64,000 bases of DNA from Casuarius casuarius (lineage: Eukaryota; Chordata; Aves; Casuariiformes; Casuariidae). The notes under the pieces are model-generated. The model worked only from the letters and a program-made list of their open reading frames with translations. It did not search any database and was not told the origin of the DNA. Both the position numbers and the translations under genes were made by a program. Positions 12,553 through 26,390 of this stretch are shown in pieces; within the stretch, counting starts at the first letter, position 1; each line of letters begins with the position of its first letter. Location of the stretch: NCBI GenBank assembly GCA_003342895.1, contig PTFA01000011.1:7031081-7095080 (forward strand), in the 5' to 3' direction.

Positions 12553-12969
12553 AAGTTATTCCCTTAAAACGGTGGCTTCAGTGAATGTATACATTTCCCT
12601 TCTTGGAGCAGAGAAATCCCACTCAGCTCCTGTTAGAGTTCATTGTAAAAAAGTGGAGACCGTGACTTGAGCTGTGCTTTCAGTGGGTAGTGCCTGCAGG
12701 GAACAGAGCGCTCGGACAGTGCGTTCTCAGCAACCTGTGTTGCTAAGCAGATGGGTTGCTTTATTTCATACCAGTTGGCACGAAAAAGACGCTTGCAGCT
12801 TGGGGTAAAGCAGAATCACTTTCAAGCTCAGCAATGCCTATGATAATCCTCAATTCCAGAGGAGGGAAGTAGGATTCACAATCAATAACGCCTGAGATAG
12901 GTGTTATGGTAACCAGCCTTAATCTTGTTAAAATGAACACTGAAATAAAACAAAATACGCTAGATGGAA

Positions 12970-15900
12970 GTACTGTAGCTGGAGATATAGTGAGCTATAG
13001 TAATTCAGGTAGCTGGTGAACCATGGTGTTTTTCAGTTCATTTCCACACACAGTAGATAATTACTTCATTTCCAAGCTTTGGTTAGAAAGCCACTGAGGG
13101 AATCGATAGTGAGCCTAGTCTCCAGATAAAGCGTGTTCACCTTTTAAATTTATTTTAAGGGTAACCACTGCAAAGTGCTTCAGTGCACAATAACATTTTC
13201 ACTGGGTCTCAAAACCAAGTGACTGAAAAGCAGGATATGCATTGTGAAGGACAAAGGTAATGTTACATTACTCACCTTTTTGGCATGTTGCCATTATTTC
13301 ATTTGCAACTTTAAGGGAGGTAGAAGAAACCTCTTCTCCGTATTTAAATGCAAAGCACATTAAAATGCAGGCTAAATAGAGAGCTACTCTATGCTGTTTC
13401 ATTAAATACGGTTTTCCTGAATATATTTATTATGACAGGTGAGAGAACACTATTAAAAATACACGTGTACGTTATGGATAACTCACAATAATTATGTGCT
13501 TAATGGTCAGTTGAAATCTAGCTGGCATACAGAAGAAATTTCATACATGTTTAAATTAAAGGTGTATTTAAAATGCATTTTGAGAACAACCCAATAGCTA
13601 TATTTGTAAAGGAATATTAATGTTTACTCAAGTTATCTAGGCTCAAGGCTTGTCTTTGACAAATGCTTGGTTAAAAAAAAGAAAGAGAAAGAAAAGAAAA
13701 GAAAGATAACAGTGTCATCCTAGGAAAGCACCATGCTGCTGACCACAGAAGTGGTTAGAAGAGTTTCACGATACAGCCTGATTTTCTTGTATTTGAGACA
13801 AGGACTCAGCAGTATAAAAGAAGTTACAGAACAAGCATTACTCTGTGACTCAGGAAACCTCTTCATAACCACTTAATTCTGTTTCTAACTGCTTCATGGA
13901 AACAGTGGCTCACATCATGTCTAGACAGCTGTACTTGATACCAAGTGATGGAGAGAAGCAGTTTGTTCCCCTGTTTGTTCTTTCGGATTCAGGTATTGCC
14001 AGCATCCAAGCAAATATCTTAATTAGAGAAACCTAGGGACTCTAGACTGCTTGTCATCTAACTACTTATAGGATTTGTCAGTTCATTGAGTTGNCCTGTT
14101 CATGAATTTGGTTTGAAAGTGTCAGTTGCTCCAGGAGTGATACAGGGATTGTTTTGGTGACTTAGTGAAAAAGTCTTAGCCTTTACCCAGGGAGATGGAT
14201 GCAGTGGAGTTACTTTGATGGTGTTATTTATGAGATAACAGTTAATTACTCAAAATCTACCAAACCCGAGTTTAAGGTGTCAGAATTTGGTTCACAGTGA
14301 GGGACATTTTAAGCAGTTGGTGTTTTCCCTTATAGTTTAATACCTCTTAATTCAGGTTAGTTGTGTAATAACACGTAGAAATGTTCAATTCTAAAATATG
14401 TAAAACCAAAACTGATTTACTGAACTATCCATTTTCCCAGCTCTGATTAAGGGAACACATCCAATTACATAAGTATATTATTAATGCTCATCTGTAGTGT
14501 AGTAGAATTAAAATTGCAATGCCTCCCAATCACAGTCTAAACTGTGCAGTAATCAAGCATGAATTTAGCAAGTTCATTTTTCCATTATGCTGTTTTCAAC
14601 ACAAAGTTACCATATTAGCATATGGTACCATAACATTGCAGTTCAAACCAAATGCGTGTTGGGCATAGGAAGCACAAAAGGTGGCTTGCATTAAGTGCAA
14701 ATGGAGGTTACCTTTGAGATTCTACAGTCCATGCTTGGGACTGCACTTATCTTTAATCACTTTTTAAATGGAAGATAACAGGATGTGATTGAAAATCCCT
14801 CAACAGCAACACTTACTGAAATGAGCAGTAGGAATGGCATGTTTAAAAAGAGAGCTCACTCCTTGAAACTTCTAATATTTCCCATTCTGCCTCCCTCTTG
14901 TCTCTTCCCCCAATAGACTGTATCAAAACAGGGCTAAAATTAGACAGCTGTAGAGAGTTCAAAGCTATATTAAAGTGTCCTGAAGTCTAATTCTGCCCAA
15001 TTCAAGTTAGACTTTTAAGTATGTGCCACCATATTTAAATGTCAAATTAGAGGGGAGAAAGAAAAGTAAGTTTTGTTTTTTCTCTGGCTTTTTGGGTGGC
15101 AAAGAAAAAGCCCTAGTAAAATGAGGCATTCAAAATAGCAAACAGGCACAGCAGGTTTATCATTGAAAAAATAATTTAAAGTGTCCTTTGCAGTGTGCCA
15201 AGGTTTAAAAGTAATTATTTATTGTTATATAACTCCTTTCTTCCCTTTTGTCCTTTAGTTAATCCATCTTTTCTTTTTTCTTTTTTCATACTTTTTTTCA
15301 CTCATTTAGATAAAAATAGGCAAAACTGTGAAAATAATCCATCCTCTGTCTGTCATTCAGACTTTTTTGGAATGTATTGCATCAGTAATTTTACCTACTG
15401 TGAAACTTGTTTTTAGCTACGATTAGCCAGGCTTCAAAGTACTTTCAAGGCTAATAATATAGACTGTCCTTATATAAGCAGTCTGCTCATTTGTGAGGAA
15501 TTTCTTTACACATTTGTAGTAATATAGGACTGTTTTTCTCTAACCCAGTAGTCTGCACTTGTATTATGCCATCTCTTGAAAATCTTGTCCAAAGCAGCAA
15601 CTATGCACAAAGGAGGGGAAAAGTCACAGTTGCTCTTTCATTTGAGCCCAGTCATTATTTCAGAAGATACATCTGTATGTGAGGCAAGAAGTATAACCCT
15701 CAAATAGAATCTTGGCTAAAATCCAATATAAAATCAAGCTTGCAAAAAACTTTTTAAGAGAGAAAAAAAGAAGTTTAAAGAGGAGTGTTTTTTCTTAATG
15801 GACTGAATTTCACTCCACTGAAAAAAAACTCTGTTTTCACTTCTACATTGTACTGGTAAATCATGACTGTTCCCATAGAATTTACTCTCTGTGTCACTTA

Positions 15901-16090
15901 TTAATGTAGACTTAAGAAAAAAACAAAAAACAAATACAGGCAGGTGCTAAACCATGAAATAATAAGTGAAGACATGCCAAATTGCTTAAATAATGGGATA
16001 TTTAATTGCAAATAGTAAGTTAGAGAATGTGAATTTATATTTTGGGCCTTTGTAAGAGCAGATTTTGACTTAATAAACACTAATGAGTAC
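12970..16090. other. AT-rich non-coding tract with homeodomain-core-like words
   Basis: No coding signature and no recognisable repeat apart from a purine tract of AAAG-type units (13,673-13,706). Segments such as 13.36-13.64 kb and 14.40-14.66 kb are rich in ATTA/TAATTACA-type words and look unique rather than repetitive. Conserved non-coding elements are possible but unproven. A single N is at 14,094. Confidence 0.3.
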
Positions 16091-16105
16091 TTACGGATTC
16101 ATATA

Positions 16106-16123
16106 TCTTTGAATATTCAAAGA
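16106..16123. promoter_or_regulatory. Perfect 18-bp palindrome with inverted TCF/LEF-like sites
   Basis: The sequence TCTTTGAATATTCAAAGA reads identically on both strands. Each half contains TTCAAAG in one orientation, fitting the TCF/LEF consensus WWCAAAG. A further GAATATTCATGAG and an ATGCAT word follow directly. Binding is inferred from the motif only. Confidence 0.3.
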
Positions 16124-16856
16124 ATATTCATGAGTATGCATCATGGACTACATACAAGGCCTTTTTTTTTAATTGGAAAATAGTGGCTGGATGTGAAAAC
16201 TTTTGTATCTAAAATGAAATCATTCGTCTTTTAGCTTTTCCTTATAATTAAACCCACAGCAATGTTCCATGTTTTCATTAGAATGAGGTGAAACAGTTCA
16301 GGCAAAACAAGAACTGGCTAGAGCTTTTTATACCTTTCTCTGAAATTAACTGTTTCAAGGTCTTAAAGTTACCCTTTTTTCCAGAGGCATCAGGCAGGAG
16401 TGCTGTGCTCTTCATAAGGGGCCATGGCAGTTGATTCCCCACTTAGGCTGTGAGTCTGAACCATCTCTCTTGTGGTAGCAGGATCTGTTGCTCCTAGATC
16501 ACCCCAGCAGCTGCTGCCTGAACCCTCTCTAGAACCTGTGGCTCATAAATTACCGCACCTTGTCTGACCTTTTTTTATTAGCCTGATCTGTTGAATGAGA
16601 GTAGAAGTCATGCCATACTGAGAGACAGTGCCCTGTTCTGGACAATGCAATGTTCACTGATCAGTATTGGGATTTTCCAGTGCAGCACGCTCAAGGATGC
16701 ACACATTCCTATAGCATACTGGACCAAGATGTGGTGACCATTTTCTTGGAGCAAGTGGTGATGAAATTTGCCATACTGTGTGCATGTTGAATTTTCTGTA
16801 GAAGAGATTTTTACTTAGATTATTCATCTTCAAATCATTCCGCTACCTCTGTGCAG

Positions 16857-16942
16857 GTCTAGACCACAGGAGATTATCAGCAAAGGAGGAAACTACAACA
16901 GCTAAAGCTCGACATGGTGTACTTTACCTTCCTGTATTCTTG
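16857..16942 (+). CDS. Candidate internal coding exon (unrecognised)
   Basis: An 86-bp segment lies between a good acceptor (CTACCTCTGTGCAG) and a near-consensus donor (TTG then GTAAGTAT at 16,943-16,950). Two frames are closed. The third, beginning at 16,859 after two leading bases, is open for 28 codons and includes LSAKEETTTAKARHGVLY followed by a hydrophobic end. Sixteen of 28 codons start with a purine. The exon would enter in phase 1 and leave in phase 0. I cannot match it to a known family. Its exit phase fits the candidate exon at 30,654. Exon-like segments of this quality also occur by chance, so this is a hypothesis to test by transcript mapping. Confidence 0.2.
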
Positions 16943-16949
16943 GTAAGTA

Positions 16950-19900
16950 TATTAAGGACTGGGGGAGATAGTCACTCAGTAATGAACTAGGAATTCAGGC
17001 TTCTGCCAGAAAGGTATGAGCCCAAAGTAGCATAAGCATGACTTTATATTCTACTGCTGCTAGGAATTAAATTTTAGAGAGAAAGGAGGCAGGAAGCAGT
17101 GAAAGTGGGAGCTCTTTCTGCTCCATCAGTAACCATGAATTCTCCTAGGAGCATTTATTCTGGGGTCAAGTGGAATTTATCAGTCCGATTGCAGGTGGAA
17201 GTAAGTAGCTGTATGAGTGACAGTCAAAAGTAGGACATGATGGTTGTCACTGATTCTTATTGTGATGATGGGACAGCAGATTTAGCCAGCCATCAGTGTA
17301 TCTCAGAGTGGTCAAATAATTGTGCCGTTCTTAAGCGCTCTTTTACCCAAACAGGTTTATAGAAAAGGGAACAGTGAGCTAGGCAGTAGCTGGGATGTTT
17401 TTTCACAGGAAATTTTTGACAAATGAGAGAAGAACAATCCAGAAAACCTAAGGGTTTAGGGCTTTTTTTACATCATCCAACAAGAACCCCAAACTTCATT
17501 ATATTTTATTATTTCTTCAAAAATGTTTGTCTATTTGAAAATACTTTTATCCTGCTGAGACAAATTATAGACAGAAAATTTTCAGTAAGTTTTCATGAAC
17601 CCAGTGTAACACTGAGAAACTTGTTATGGCTAAGATTCTCAGCAGATCTGAAAAACACTCATTTGACTTCAAATCACAGACTCAAGAATGATTTACATCC
17701 ATGAAAATAAACTGGTTTATGCTCTTCAAAAAAACTGTGATCCCAAAATAGAGATCAAGGAGGAGCATGATACATAACTGATAACTGAAACTATGTAAAA
17801 TCCTCAGTAAAAGGTTATAATTGTGGATTGTTTTAGCTTTCTTAGTAGGTAAACTGAAATTTTTAAAGAGACCTCTAACACTTATAGATGATTTCTGAAG
17901 ACATAAATGATGAATTTAGTTAATGTCTGTTTCCTGAGCCATTATGTCAAGGAGACTACCAAGAAAGGCTTATGTCTAGATTTAGCCTTGATTAATGACA
18001 GAGAAAACGATAAAGGAGGCAATAGAATCAGTCTCAATAAAGACTGCAGTTGTCTTGAACTCAAAGGCCTAGTTACCTGAGCAGGAATTTATAAATTCAG
18101 GCAAGGTCAATCAATAACTTTTTAGTTTATTACAGTCCACAGGTTTTGCATGTGTTGTTACAGTCTCTTAGCATTATCTGGACATGTTAAGTTTTCAAAC
18201 TCTATCATGAAGCTACAGCTGTGTGCATTGCTTTAATGATGTGCTGCTGCTTTTTTATTCATCATTCCAGAGAAATAAGAATCCCCCTGCCCAAATGCAG
18301 GAAATAACAGGGGATCAGAATGCCTTAACATCCTTGTTTCTGCCTTTGTGTTTTTCATTGCAAGGTAACTATTTGTTTTGGTGCACATAGAGAAAATTGT
18401 ATAAAAGTTGAGTTTGTAGATTCTCATACGTGTGCATTTGAAGTCTGAATCAATATGTACAGCTATACACTTTGGCTTTGTTATGGTGATTAAAAAAAAA
18501 CCTTACTTCACACATTTCTACAGTCTTGAGGAGCAGAATAAACATGACAAACAAAACAGGACTTGTCAGACTGAGAAACTGACACCCTAACATACATATT
18601 TATCTGTACAAGAGAGTACTGGGTAGCTTTGCTGCTAGAAGTGAACTAAAAACAAAGAATGATTTGTACATGGTATTGCAGCTATCTTATGATCCAGTTC
18701 TTTGTCCTAGGGGATTCCATTAATACAGGTATAATATGGCTTCCTACTTGATTATGAAAACTGGGAAGGCTGTTACCAGAATAGATTGCTTATATGATCT
18801 TATAAAGAATCCATTACAGTGTAGGTAGCTAAATAACACGCATGTTCCACCCACAAGTAAGGAAATTTTTTTCAGCGAAGTAAACCATAGGTTCTCTTGG
18901 ATGATGACATCGTATCTGAATAGGATTCACATGTTGTTTTAATCTTGGTGAAATCTGAACGGTGAGGATGTGAAGGCTAGAGTGTTTAAATGCCCTGTAA
19001 AATGTAAATGGCTGTGCTGGATGCAAGCTAGTGGAAGTTCTCATTTTTTGTTCTTCACTCTTTTTTTTCACTCTTTCTTGTATCTGCTAGTTCCTTTATC
19101 TGTTCCCTTTGTTGCCTTTTTTGTTTGTTTGTTTTTCCAAGAAAAGTGCTTGGAAAACCTGCTGAGTTCAGAGGAATTTCAGTTGTATCTAGTGTCTTAC
19201 TTGCTTTTCAGTTTTCATCCTTTTTCTTTATGGCCTCAGGTCTCTTTAAGCAGTGTAATCTGTGTATCTGACCATTATAATTTACAAAACTGTTGACTGA
19301 CTTGAACAAATTTAGCAAGGGATTAAAAGTCTTATGGATAATTCAATCTGCATGCATTTTAAAAAAAATAAGTGAGGATTTAGGAAAAAAAAGGGAGTTT
19401 TGAACATTCACTTCTGAGTCTCTGTGTTGATTTTTTTTCAATCAAACATGGCGGTCTTCAGATTACTGCCACAATACTGCATGGGAGGACAGCGTATTTG
19501 TACATAGAGGTCATAGAAACTGTTGGGATAATTCAGGTAAATAGGTGAACAGCTAAGACTGTAAATTGGTAGGAATCAGGTAGCCTGAATTCCAGAACTT
19601 GAAAAGCTGTTTATTATCTACTTTTCATTGTTTAAACCCAAGAATGATCTTCTCAAGCAGATGCTGTGTTGTTTCAGGGTTTTACCAGATCTATTAATAA
19701 CATCAAACATATTTTAGTCTTCTGGTAGGTTAACTGCCCTGTTCACACAGCCCTCCTGCCAAGAATTCCTCTTTTCAGAAATGTTTCTGAATTTACTGTA
19801 TGGTTTTAACTGTGAGAAAAACTCACAGGTCTCATGGGATCTTGCTGTGGATTTTGTAACGTTATATTTCCTTACTTTTTTTGGTGGGCTTCATTCTAGC

Positions 19901-21400
19901 AATGATTCTAATTTAGTTTTAAAATAGTTACTTTGGCTGAACTGAATTTCACTTTTTTTCCTTATAGTAAGTATCAGGGAGTTGTATGTATATGAGCAGA
20001 GAATTTTGTTTGACACAAGTTTATAAAAATGAAGATAAAAATGCGTTTCATTTTTCATAGGGAAATACATTTAGGTCTAAATTTTGGGCAGCTCCAAGAT
20101 AAAGACAGCTCAATAGCTATCAGTCTTTTCATTTCTCACCCCTTTTGCAAAGATATTCACAAGAATCTCACTGATAATGGAAATGTCTATATGTCTTTCA
20201 TGGCTGATAATTACAGAAGTGACGGAAAAGAAAAAGTAGAAATAGATGAATCAGGCATCAGCTAGGATGGCACTGCTGGCAAAGTAGCAAGGCAGTAAAA
20301 TATATGAAGAGAGAAGGACATCTACTTAATTAGGGCCAGGATTATTCAAGGCCGGGTAAGTGAAGATAAGCACAAAAGAAGAAGCTAAAGGTGTTTCACT
20401 CCATGTTTTTGGGTTTGCTTCTTACTTTTTTCTGACTACATTCTCCATAGCCTTTGGCAAGCCGAAATGCAAATCTACTGTATAATGAATAACTCTGTTT
20501 TATAGTGTTTTACAGTTCCCACAGTGTGCGGGCACTATATAGGTAGCCTAGTAAATATGGTATCTGTTTGCAGGCATATAAAGCAAAATGCTCTTGTCAT
20601 GTGAGAGCACTAGCATTTATTTATGTTCTTTAAGCAGGATACTTTTCTGTATGAATTTCCTTCCAAGTCACTTCAAGATTTCTGTTTCAGCAGCATGCAT
20701 ATCCAGGCACAGTCAACTACATAGACCTCTGCAGAAAAACTTGTTGGAGAATTTTAGTTCCTGGTTTGTGACCTACTTATATTTAAAATGAGACTTGGAG
20801 ATGAACGTGTTTTTTTCTGCATATACCTGTGCTATGCAGAGCTACTCTTAGATTTAACTTTGGTAAATGTTATGCAAATTCAGTGCATTTTACTTTCACA
20901 GTCTAGAATAAAAGTGCTATGCTTTACTTTAAGCACACATTTTGCCTAACAATATTAAGTTCCATATATTATCTTAAAATGCAAAATGTATAAATCTATG
21001 TGGCTGCAAGAGCATAAGGAGAACATATTACTCTGCTAAAAGGAAAATATAGCCCCAGTAGAGTGGAGCCCTTCTGTATATTAATCAAATTCACTGGTAG
21101 CTTTGTTNAAGAAAAAGAAGTTAACTTTAAATTTTTGCTTTAATTTTTAAAGTATGAGGAAATATTAAGCAATAATGCTCTCTAAAAGACAATGTTTAAT
21201 ACATGAAAATATTCACATTTTTATCATACTAGGCTAAAGGAAAAGCCGTAAAATTTTCAAATTTATAATGCTGCAACTGAGATAAACTCCTAAAATGATA
21301 ATTTAGCTGCTTCTCTGTCAGTCAAATATAGCAGTTACATTTCAGTAATCAGATCCTCGTTCTCAAGTTGTTCCTCTTGGGGAAAAAAAAAAATCTTAAT
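16950..21400. other. Non-coding stretch
   Basis: Only short, unconvincing open frames on either strand. T-rich patches occur at about 19.06-19.14 kb. No repeat family, RNA gene or dense CpG patch is recognised. A single N lies at 21,108. Confidence 0.4.
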
Positions 21401-21429
21401 TAAGTAGCCAGACTCACATTAGTGGAAGG

Positions 21430-21940
21430 AAAGGTTCCGAAGACAGACAGACAGCTGCGTTGGCTTTGCAGCAACTCTTCATGCAGCAGCTCCCCCACCC
21501 CGTGTATGGGATTGGGCTTTGGCAGGCCTGGGGGGCTCTTGGCTGTTGCTGTGGCAAGAAGCAAAGCAATTACTTCATTCAAGATCCTAGGAATTAAGAG
21601 ATTATGAAATTACGCTTTAGTCCCCCCAAAGGCAATAGAAATTGCCAAAGAATGTAGTGGCTGCTGTCATAGATCTGAGACCAGAGGGGAGAACAGCAGG
21701 CTCCCCTTTTCTGGCAACCCCGCAGAGAAATATGGGGTTGCTCCGGGGACGCTGGGGTTGGGCCTTGGGAAATAAGCCATTTGTTGAAGTTTCAGTCTCC
21801 CTCCTAGTGAAAAAGGAGATAGTTCAGAGTGGTTCTGCCTAAAGAGTGATTGGTGCCCATTGCCTTTTTTTCCAATCCCCTGCTTCACCGAAAGATCGAA
21901 ATGGAGTGCTTGACTGAACGCTGGGCTGCTAGGAAAAAAG
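21430..21940. promoter_or_regulatory. CpG-enriched patch, possible enhancer or promoter
   Basis: About ten CpGs lie within 0.5 kb, several in GC-rich contexts (around 21,480-21,540 and 21,700-21,770), while flanking kilobases have almost none. The patch contains the inverted repeat GGCAAT-AGAA-ATTGCC at 21,631-21,646 beside TTGGCA-type NFI half-sites. Open frames exist on both strands in parts, with no coding bias, so they are probably by-products of higher GC. No TATA or initiator is clear. A hypomethylated regulatory element is the preferred reading. Confidence 0.25.
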
Positions 21941-21949
21941 TGTAGAGAA

Positions 21950-24900
21950 AGGAAAAGAAGTTTAACTTGAACATAATTGCCATTTGCCACAGATTAAAGC
22001 TCTTATCAGGATTATTAAAAATATATGTGAATTTATTAAAAGTGAAACAAAATCTGTTCTTTCTTCTCTCTTTGCTAAATTACCTCTCGCTTTCAGTAGA
22101 ATACTCACAGGCAAGCTACCAGCTGCAGAAATATAATGGAGCAGTACCTAGGGGTAGCCCCATAGGATGGGTGACTCTTGTAAATTTAGAATATAAACCA
22201 TGAGATAAAACAGAAGTCGGAGGGTATGGTTTTACCATGCAAGTAAATTATTTTGTGCTAGATTAGTTTATATTGTTTGTACAATCTGAAGACATTTATG
22301 ATCTTAGTAATTAATCAGTATAAAATAAAATGTAGGTTGACAAGAAAACAGTTGCTATTTAAGTTTTTACTTAGAAGTAAAAAACAGAAGTAAAACTATT
22401 CAGAAACTATGTTTCCTTATGTTGCTGGGCTCTGACATGCTGACTGATCATGGTGCTGTGTGATTCTGCTGCAAAATCATTAATGAATTTTGTTTCTACA
22501 TGTGCAGATGAGAAAGAAATACTTTTACAGCTGGATAACACAGCATAGTTCAATAGCTGTCTTTTCAAAGATATTTAAGCTTTTATTGACAAAAATAGTT
22601 GCCCAGTAGTGTTTTCTGCAGCATCTGTTGAAATCCATGGGATTCACTTTGGTACTTTTCCAAAAAACGTAGAAAATCCTCCTATGTGCTTTACTCCATC
22701 TTTGGGTGCCTAAACACTTTTGAAAGTATGGTCTTAAATGGCTTGTCTGAAGCGACACAGGAACTTATGATACACTGGGATCATTTAGCTCTGCTCATAA
22801 TCATAATCAGTCTATTCCTTACCCACTAAAAAATCCTTTCAAACATACTGAATAAATCACCTATGCCTAAAAAACTAAATGTTCTGGTTAAAACCATTAT
22901 AGTCCATTAATTCATTACAAATAGAATATGATGCTGTGGTTTTGTAAACGTTCCCCGGCATGTCAAGAATCACTACTTCTGGCAGAGAAACAAGGCAGAG
23001 AAGTGGCATTTCTGTGGTATTATCTTATCCACTAAGTTCTGCAAAAAATATATCCACTTGAAGAATGATGCCCTATTCCTCACAAAATGAAAACTTCGTT
23101 TAGGCCCTACTTACCCTACTTGGAGGAAGAATAAAAGGTCAAAAATTCCTTATGCAGGTACTTTGATAATAATAGTGGGAAAAGCTGATGTGGCTGAATT
23201 TGGCTCTGTTACCTAGAGCCCCAAAGTACCATAAATGAATAAAGAGTTTCTCAAACCAAATGGTAAAAACCTGTGTTAAAAGCACATGGATTTTTCCAGT
23301 TCACTATACAGATTCTTCTCACTGAAAAGCAATTTAGTCCATACTGGCTTTTTAAAACTATTTTCAGTGCCATAAATGGTTTGACTATACTTAATATGTT
23401 TCACATGTGAATTTTATCTTTTAAGAAGGACACTTTGCAACTGAAAGGAAATAAAAATATGAAGCTTTTTTGAATACCATAGTAATTAACTGTAATTTTT
23501 AGACTCCATAACAAACTGATAACGTAAAATAATGCATAATGGCATAATGTGTTCCATGAGCTATTTACCTCTGATTTAGGAAAAAACTTTTTGCATGTAC
23601 TTGTTGTTTTGGGTTTGTTACATGTTCAAATGCATGAAACTTCCAATGCAGTATTTGCTCTGTGGTGGCACATCAGACTGAGCAGACCTGCCTAATTACT
23701 GCTTTGCTTTGATGACAGTCATGTCACAAAGCTTAAGAAAAGGGGAAAGGAGACTTTCTGTCTTCTCTGTGAACGCTCAAAGTCTTTTGTAGCAAGATTG
23801 ATAGGTCTTTTTCATAAAAGGGTCTTCCTTCTACTTTCAGTCTCTTCTGTGCTTCCTCCCACTTTCGGTCTCTTCTTAGATCGGTACGTAGATCAATGCT
23901 CTGGGATAGCTCTAGTTTTAGTATTTTGACTTATACTCAAAAGTAGTCTAGGCTCCTGTTCTTAAGTCTACACTGGCCATTTCTAACCTAAATGTTGTAA
24001 ACCAAATTTATACTCCCCTGCTTCTTGAGGACCACATGACAAGTTAAAGATTAGGCCAAAGCTATTTTGGCTTATGGAGATTATGCTGCATAGCCCAGTG
24101 GAATATATATATTTTGGGTGCTTTCATGTTTACTTAGACATCAAGGGTTAGATCCAGGGTACTTAGCTTAGTTAGTATGTAGACCCACTCAGAAAAATGC
24201 GTAGGTGTATGACTCCAGTTAATTTCACGTAACCTTATCAGAAACTTACGGCAAATTCTGCATCCGTCTCTGCTATCCACTTGTATCTAAATATATTCCC
24301 TGAAGTCTGAATTGAAGGCTTCTTCAAAGACTTAGGAGGTGTTTAGATTTTGAAGAAAAAAAAAAAAGTTCTTAAACATAATTTTCACGTATAACATTTC
24401 CTTTTTATTTCTTGAGCTCCTGTTCTTAAGGACATTAAGCGTGGGTAAACAATCTAAAAAACTTTAAACAGTGGAATATTAGAATTGAAACATTCTGGGG
24501 ATTTGTTTTATTTTCGTTGCCACCAAAAGTGAAGAAAGAGAGAGAATATAGGATAGGATCTAGAATAAATTTTTCCTACACTTTAGACAGAAATATGTGT
24601 TTAAGAGGCATTGGTTTGAGCATCGTGATAAAGAACTAAAAATCCTCCCTTGGAGTATCGAACAGAGCAGAGGAATGTGTTTAACTTACGTTGTCAAGGT
24701 AACACTAGCAGCATTTGGAGGCCCCTTGAGTGCTTTATTTTCCGCTCTTTAATATTTGCCTGGTTTGGTGTGCAGAGTTGCACACCCCTCAGAATATTCC
24801 TCAGTACTAATGGATCACTGCTGAAATCTAGCCATCATACCCATTCACTACTTTGAGATGGTCTTGTAGCTATGTGAGAAAATAGGTCATTTGGATATTT

Positions 24901-26380
24901 TTTTTTTCCCAAGCATGACTGGCTTGGAGTACTCTGTCTAAAATAATTAAAAAGAGTTTACTTAACACTTACAATGCACTTTGAAAGAAGGAATGAGAGG
25001 AAAAGAATTAAAGCCATGGAAAACTGGATTTTGTCCCTTTTGTTTTCTACTGTGAGCAGAATTGCATTGTACCGGATACTACACAGAACACAGGATTAGA
25101 ATCAGGTTTTGGAATGCTCCTTTCTAATGCAAGGGTTCTGCATGCCTATTTTGCCACTGAAGCTTTGCTGATAGAGCTGTAGAAATTATTTCACAATTAT
25201 TCTATTTATTCATTCTAGTGCATTAATTCCCTGTCTGAGTCTTTACTGCAGATTAAACAAAAAGTGTCCTTAAATTAGTTGCAAAACTAAACTGGCAAAA
25301 TAATTAGCTTTCTGGACTAGTCTCTTTGTGTTTTTCATCAGAATGGTTGCATTCTCTACATTAGATTTCACAGTATGGTGACTGTAGCTGCAGGAGCACT
25401 GTGGGGCTCTGTTTGTGAGAAGTCTCATGAATTGAATCCCATGGTTCTGTCCACAGGGGGTGACTAGCAATGAACCAGTCCCTGTATATTAAAATATACT
25501 GAACTTCGTTTTCAAGGGCAACCACCAAATGGTTTTCTCTTTTCACAATTAACAGCTAACCTCTTCTGCTCCCCTCAAAGGCACAAACCCCTTATTTAAC
25601 TACATGACTTAATTTCGATTATTCCAATAGACTGAGTAATATGAGTCTCTTCTCTTCTGGGACTAGCTGTCCTCTCCCTGAATCTTTTAGAGTTTTTCTT
25701 TTATTTTTTGATTTTGGGTAAATATGTGTTGCCTATACTTGCTAAAATACATAGCCTGGAATGTACAATACTACATTTTATGAGTGGGATAACATACTTT
25801 TAACATACTTTTCTAAATACCAAATGGGATACAAAGAATGCGTCTTCATTGGTATTTTAGTTCAGGTCAGAAGTGTGCTTTAGAAGTGAATCTCTCTACA
25901 CCACTTTCTGTGCTGTGGCCTTAGAGCAGACAAACTGGATTTCTTTCAGGTGAAAGTAAACCAGAAGATGCCCTCCAGGAACACGCATAATGCTCTGAGG
26001 CCACTAACGGACATTCAGTCAACCAGACAAGACTAGAGCTAATCTGATGTTAAAAGAAGCCTGAAAGAGGTTATTGTGCAGGTATCAGGTCCTCAGAAGC
26101 AACTGTTTCACTCAGTAGATCTACTTAAGATGGACAAAGCCAACACTAAGTCTCACTGAAATGAATGGCAGTTTGATCATTTCCCTAAATTTCTGGGTGA
26201 AATGCCTTTACCATTAGCTGAAGTGACCAACAGTTTGCATCCCTGAGAGGACAGATGGTGACTGTTAAGAATTTTGTTCTTTATATAGGAACGTTTTCTA
26301 CTATAAGGTTCTAATGAACTCAGTGTATCTGTACCTGAAAATCAGGCTGAAATCATAGACTCCCTCACAAAATTCAAGTA
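21950..26380. other. Non-coding stretch
   Basis: AT-rich, with no supported gene. A short near-duplicate (TACTTTCAGTCTCTTC versus CACTTTCGGTCTCTTC) is seen at about 23,832-23,877. The segment near 26,150-26,180 (CACTGAAATGAATGGCAGTTT-like) recalls a fragment of an old amniote interspersed repeat, but it is too short to assign. Confidence 0.35.
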
Positions 26381-26385
26381 GCTCT

Positions 26386-26390
26386 GGCTT
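26386..26390. other. Target-site duplication, left copy (GGCTT)
   Basis: GGCTT directly precedes the LTR's TGTGG end and is repeated exactly after its CCACA end at 26,629-26,633. A 5-bp duplication is typical of retroviral integration. Confidence 0.8.

Noticed and set aside
12480..12960. Minus-strand LTR interpretation (AATAAA-like word and CpG-rich downstream segment)
   Set aside because: No TATA box at the right distance, no TG...CA ends with a target duplication.
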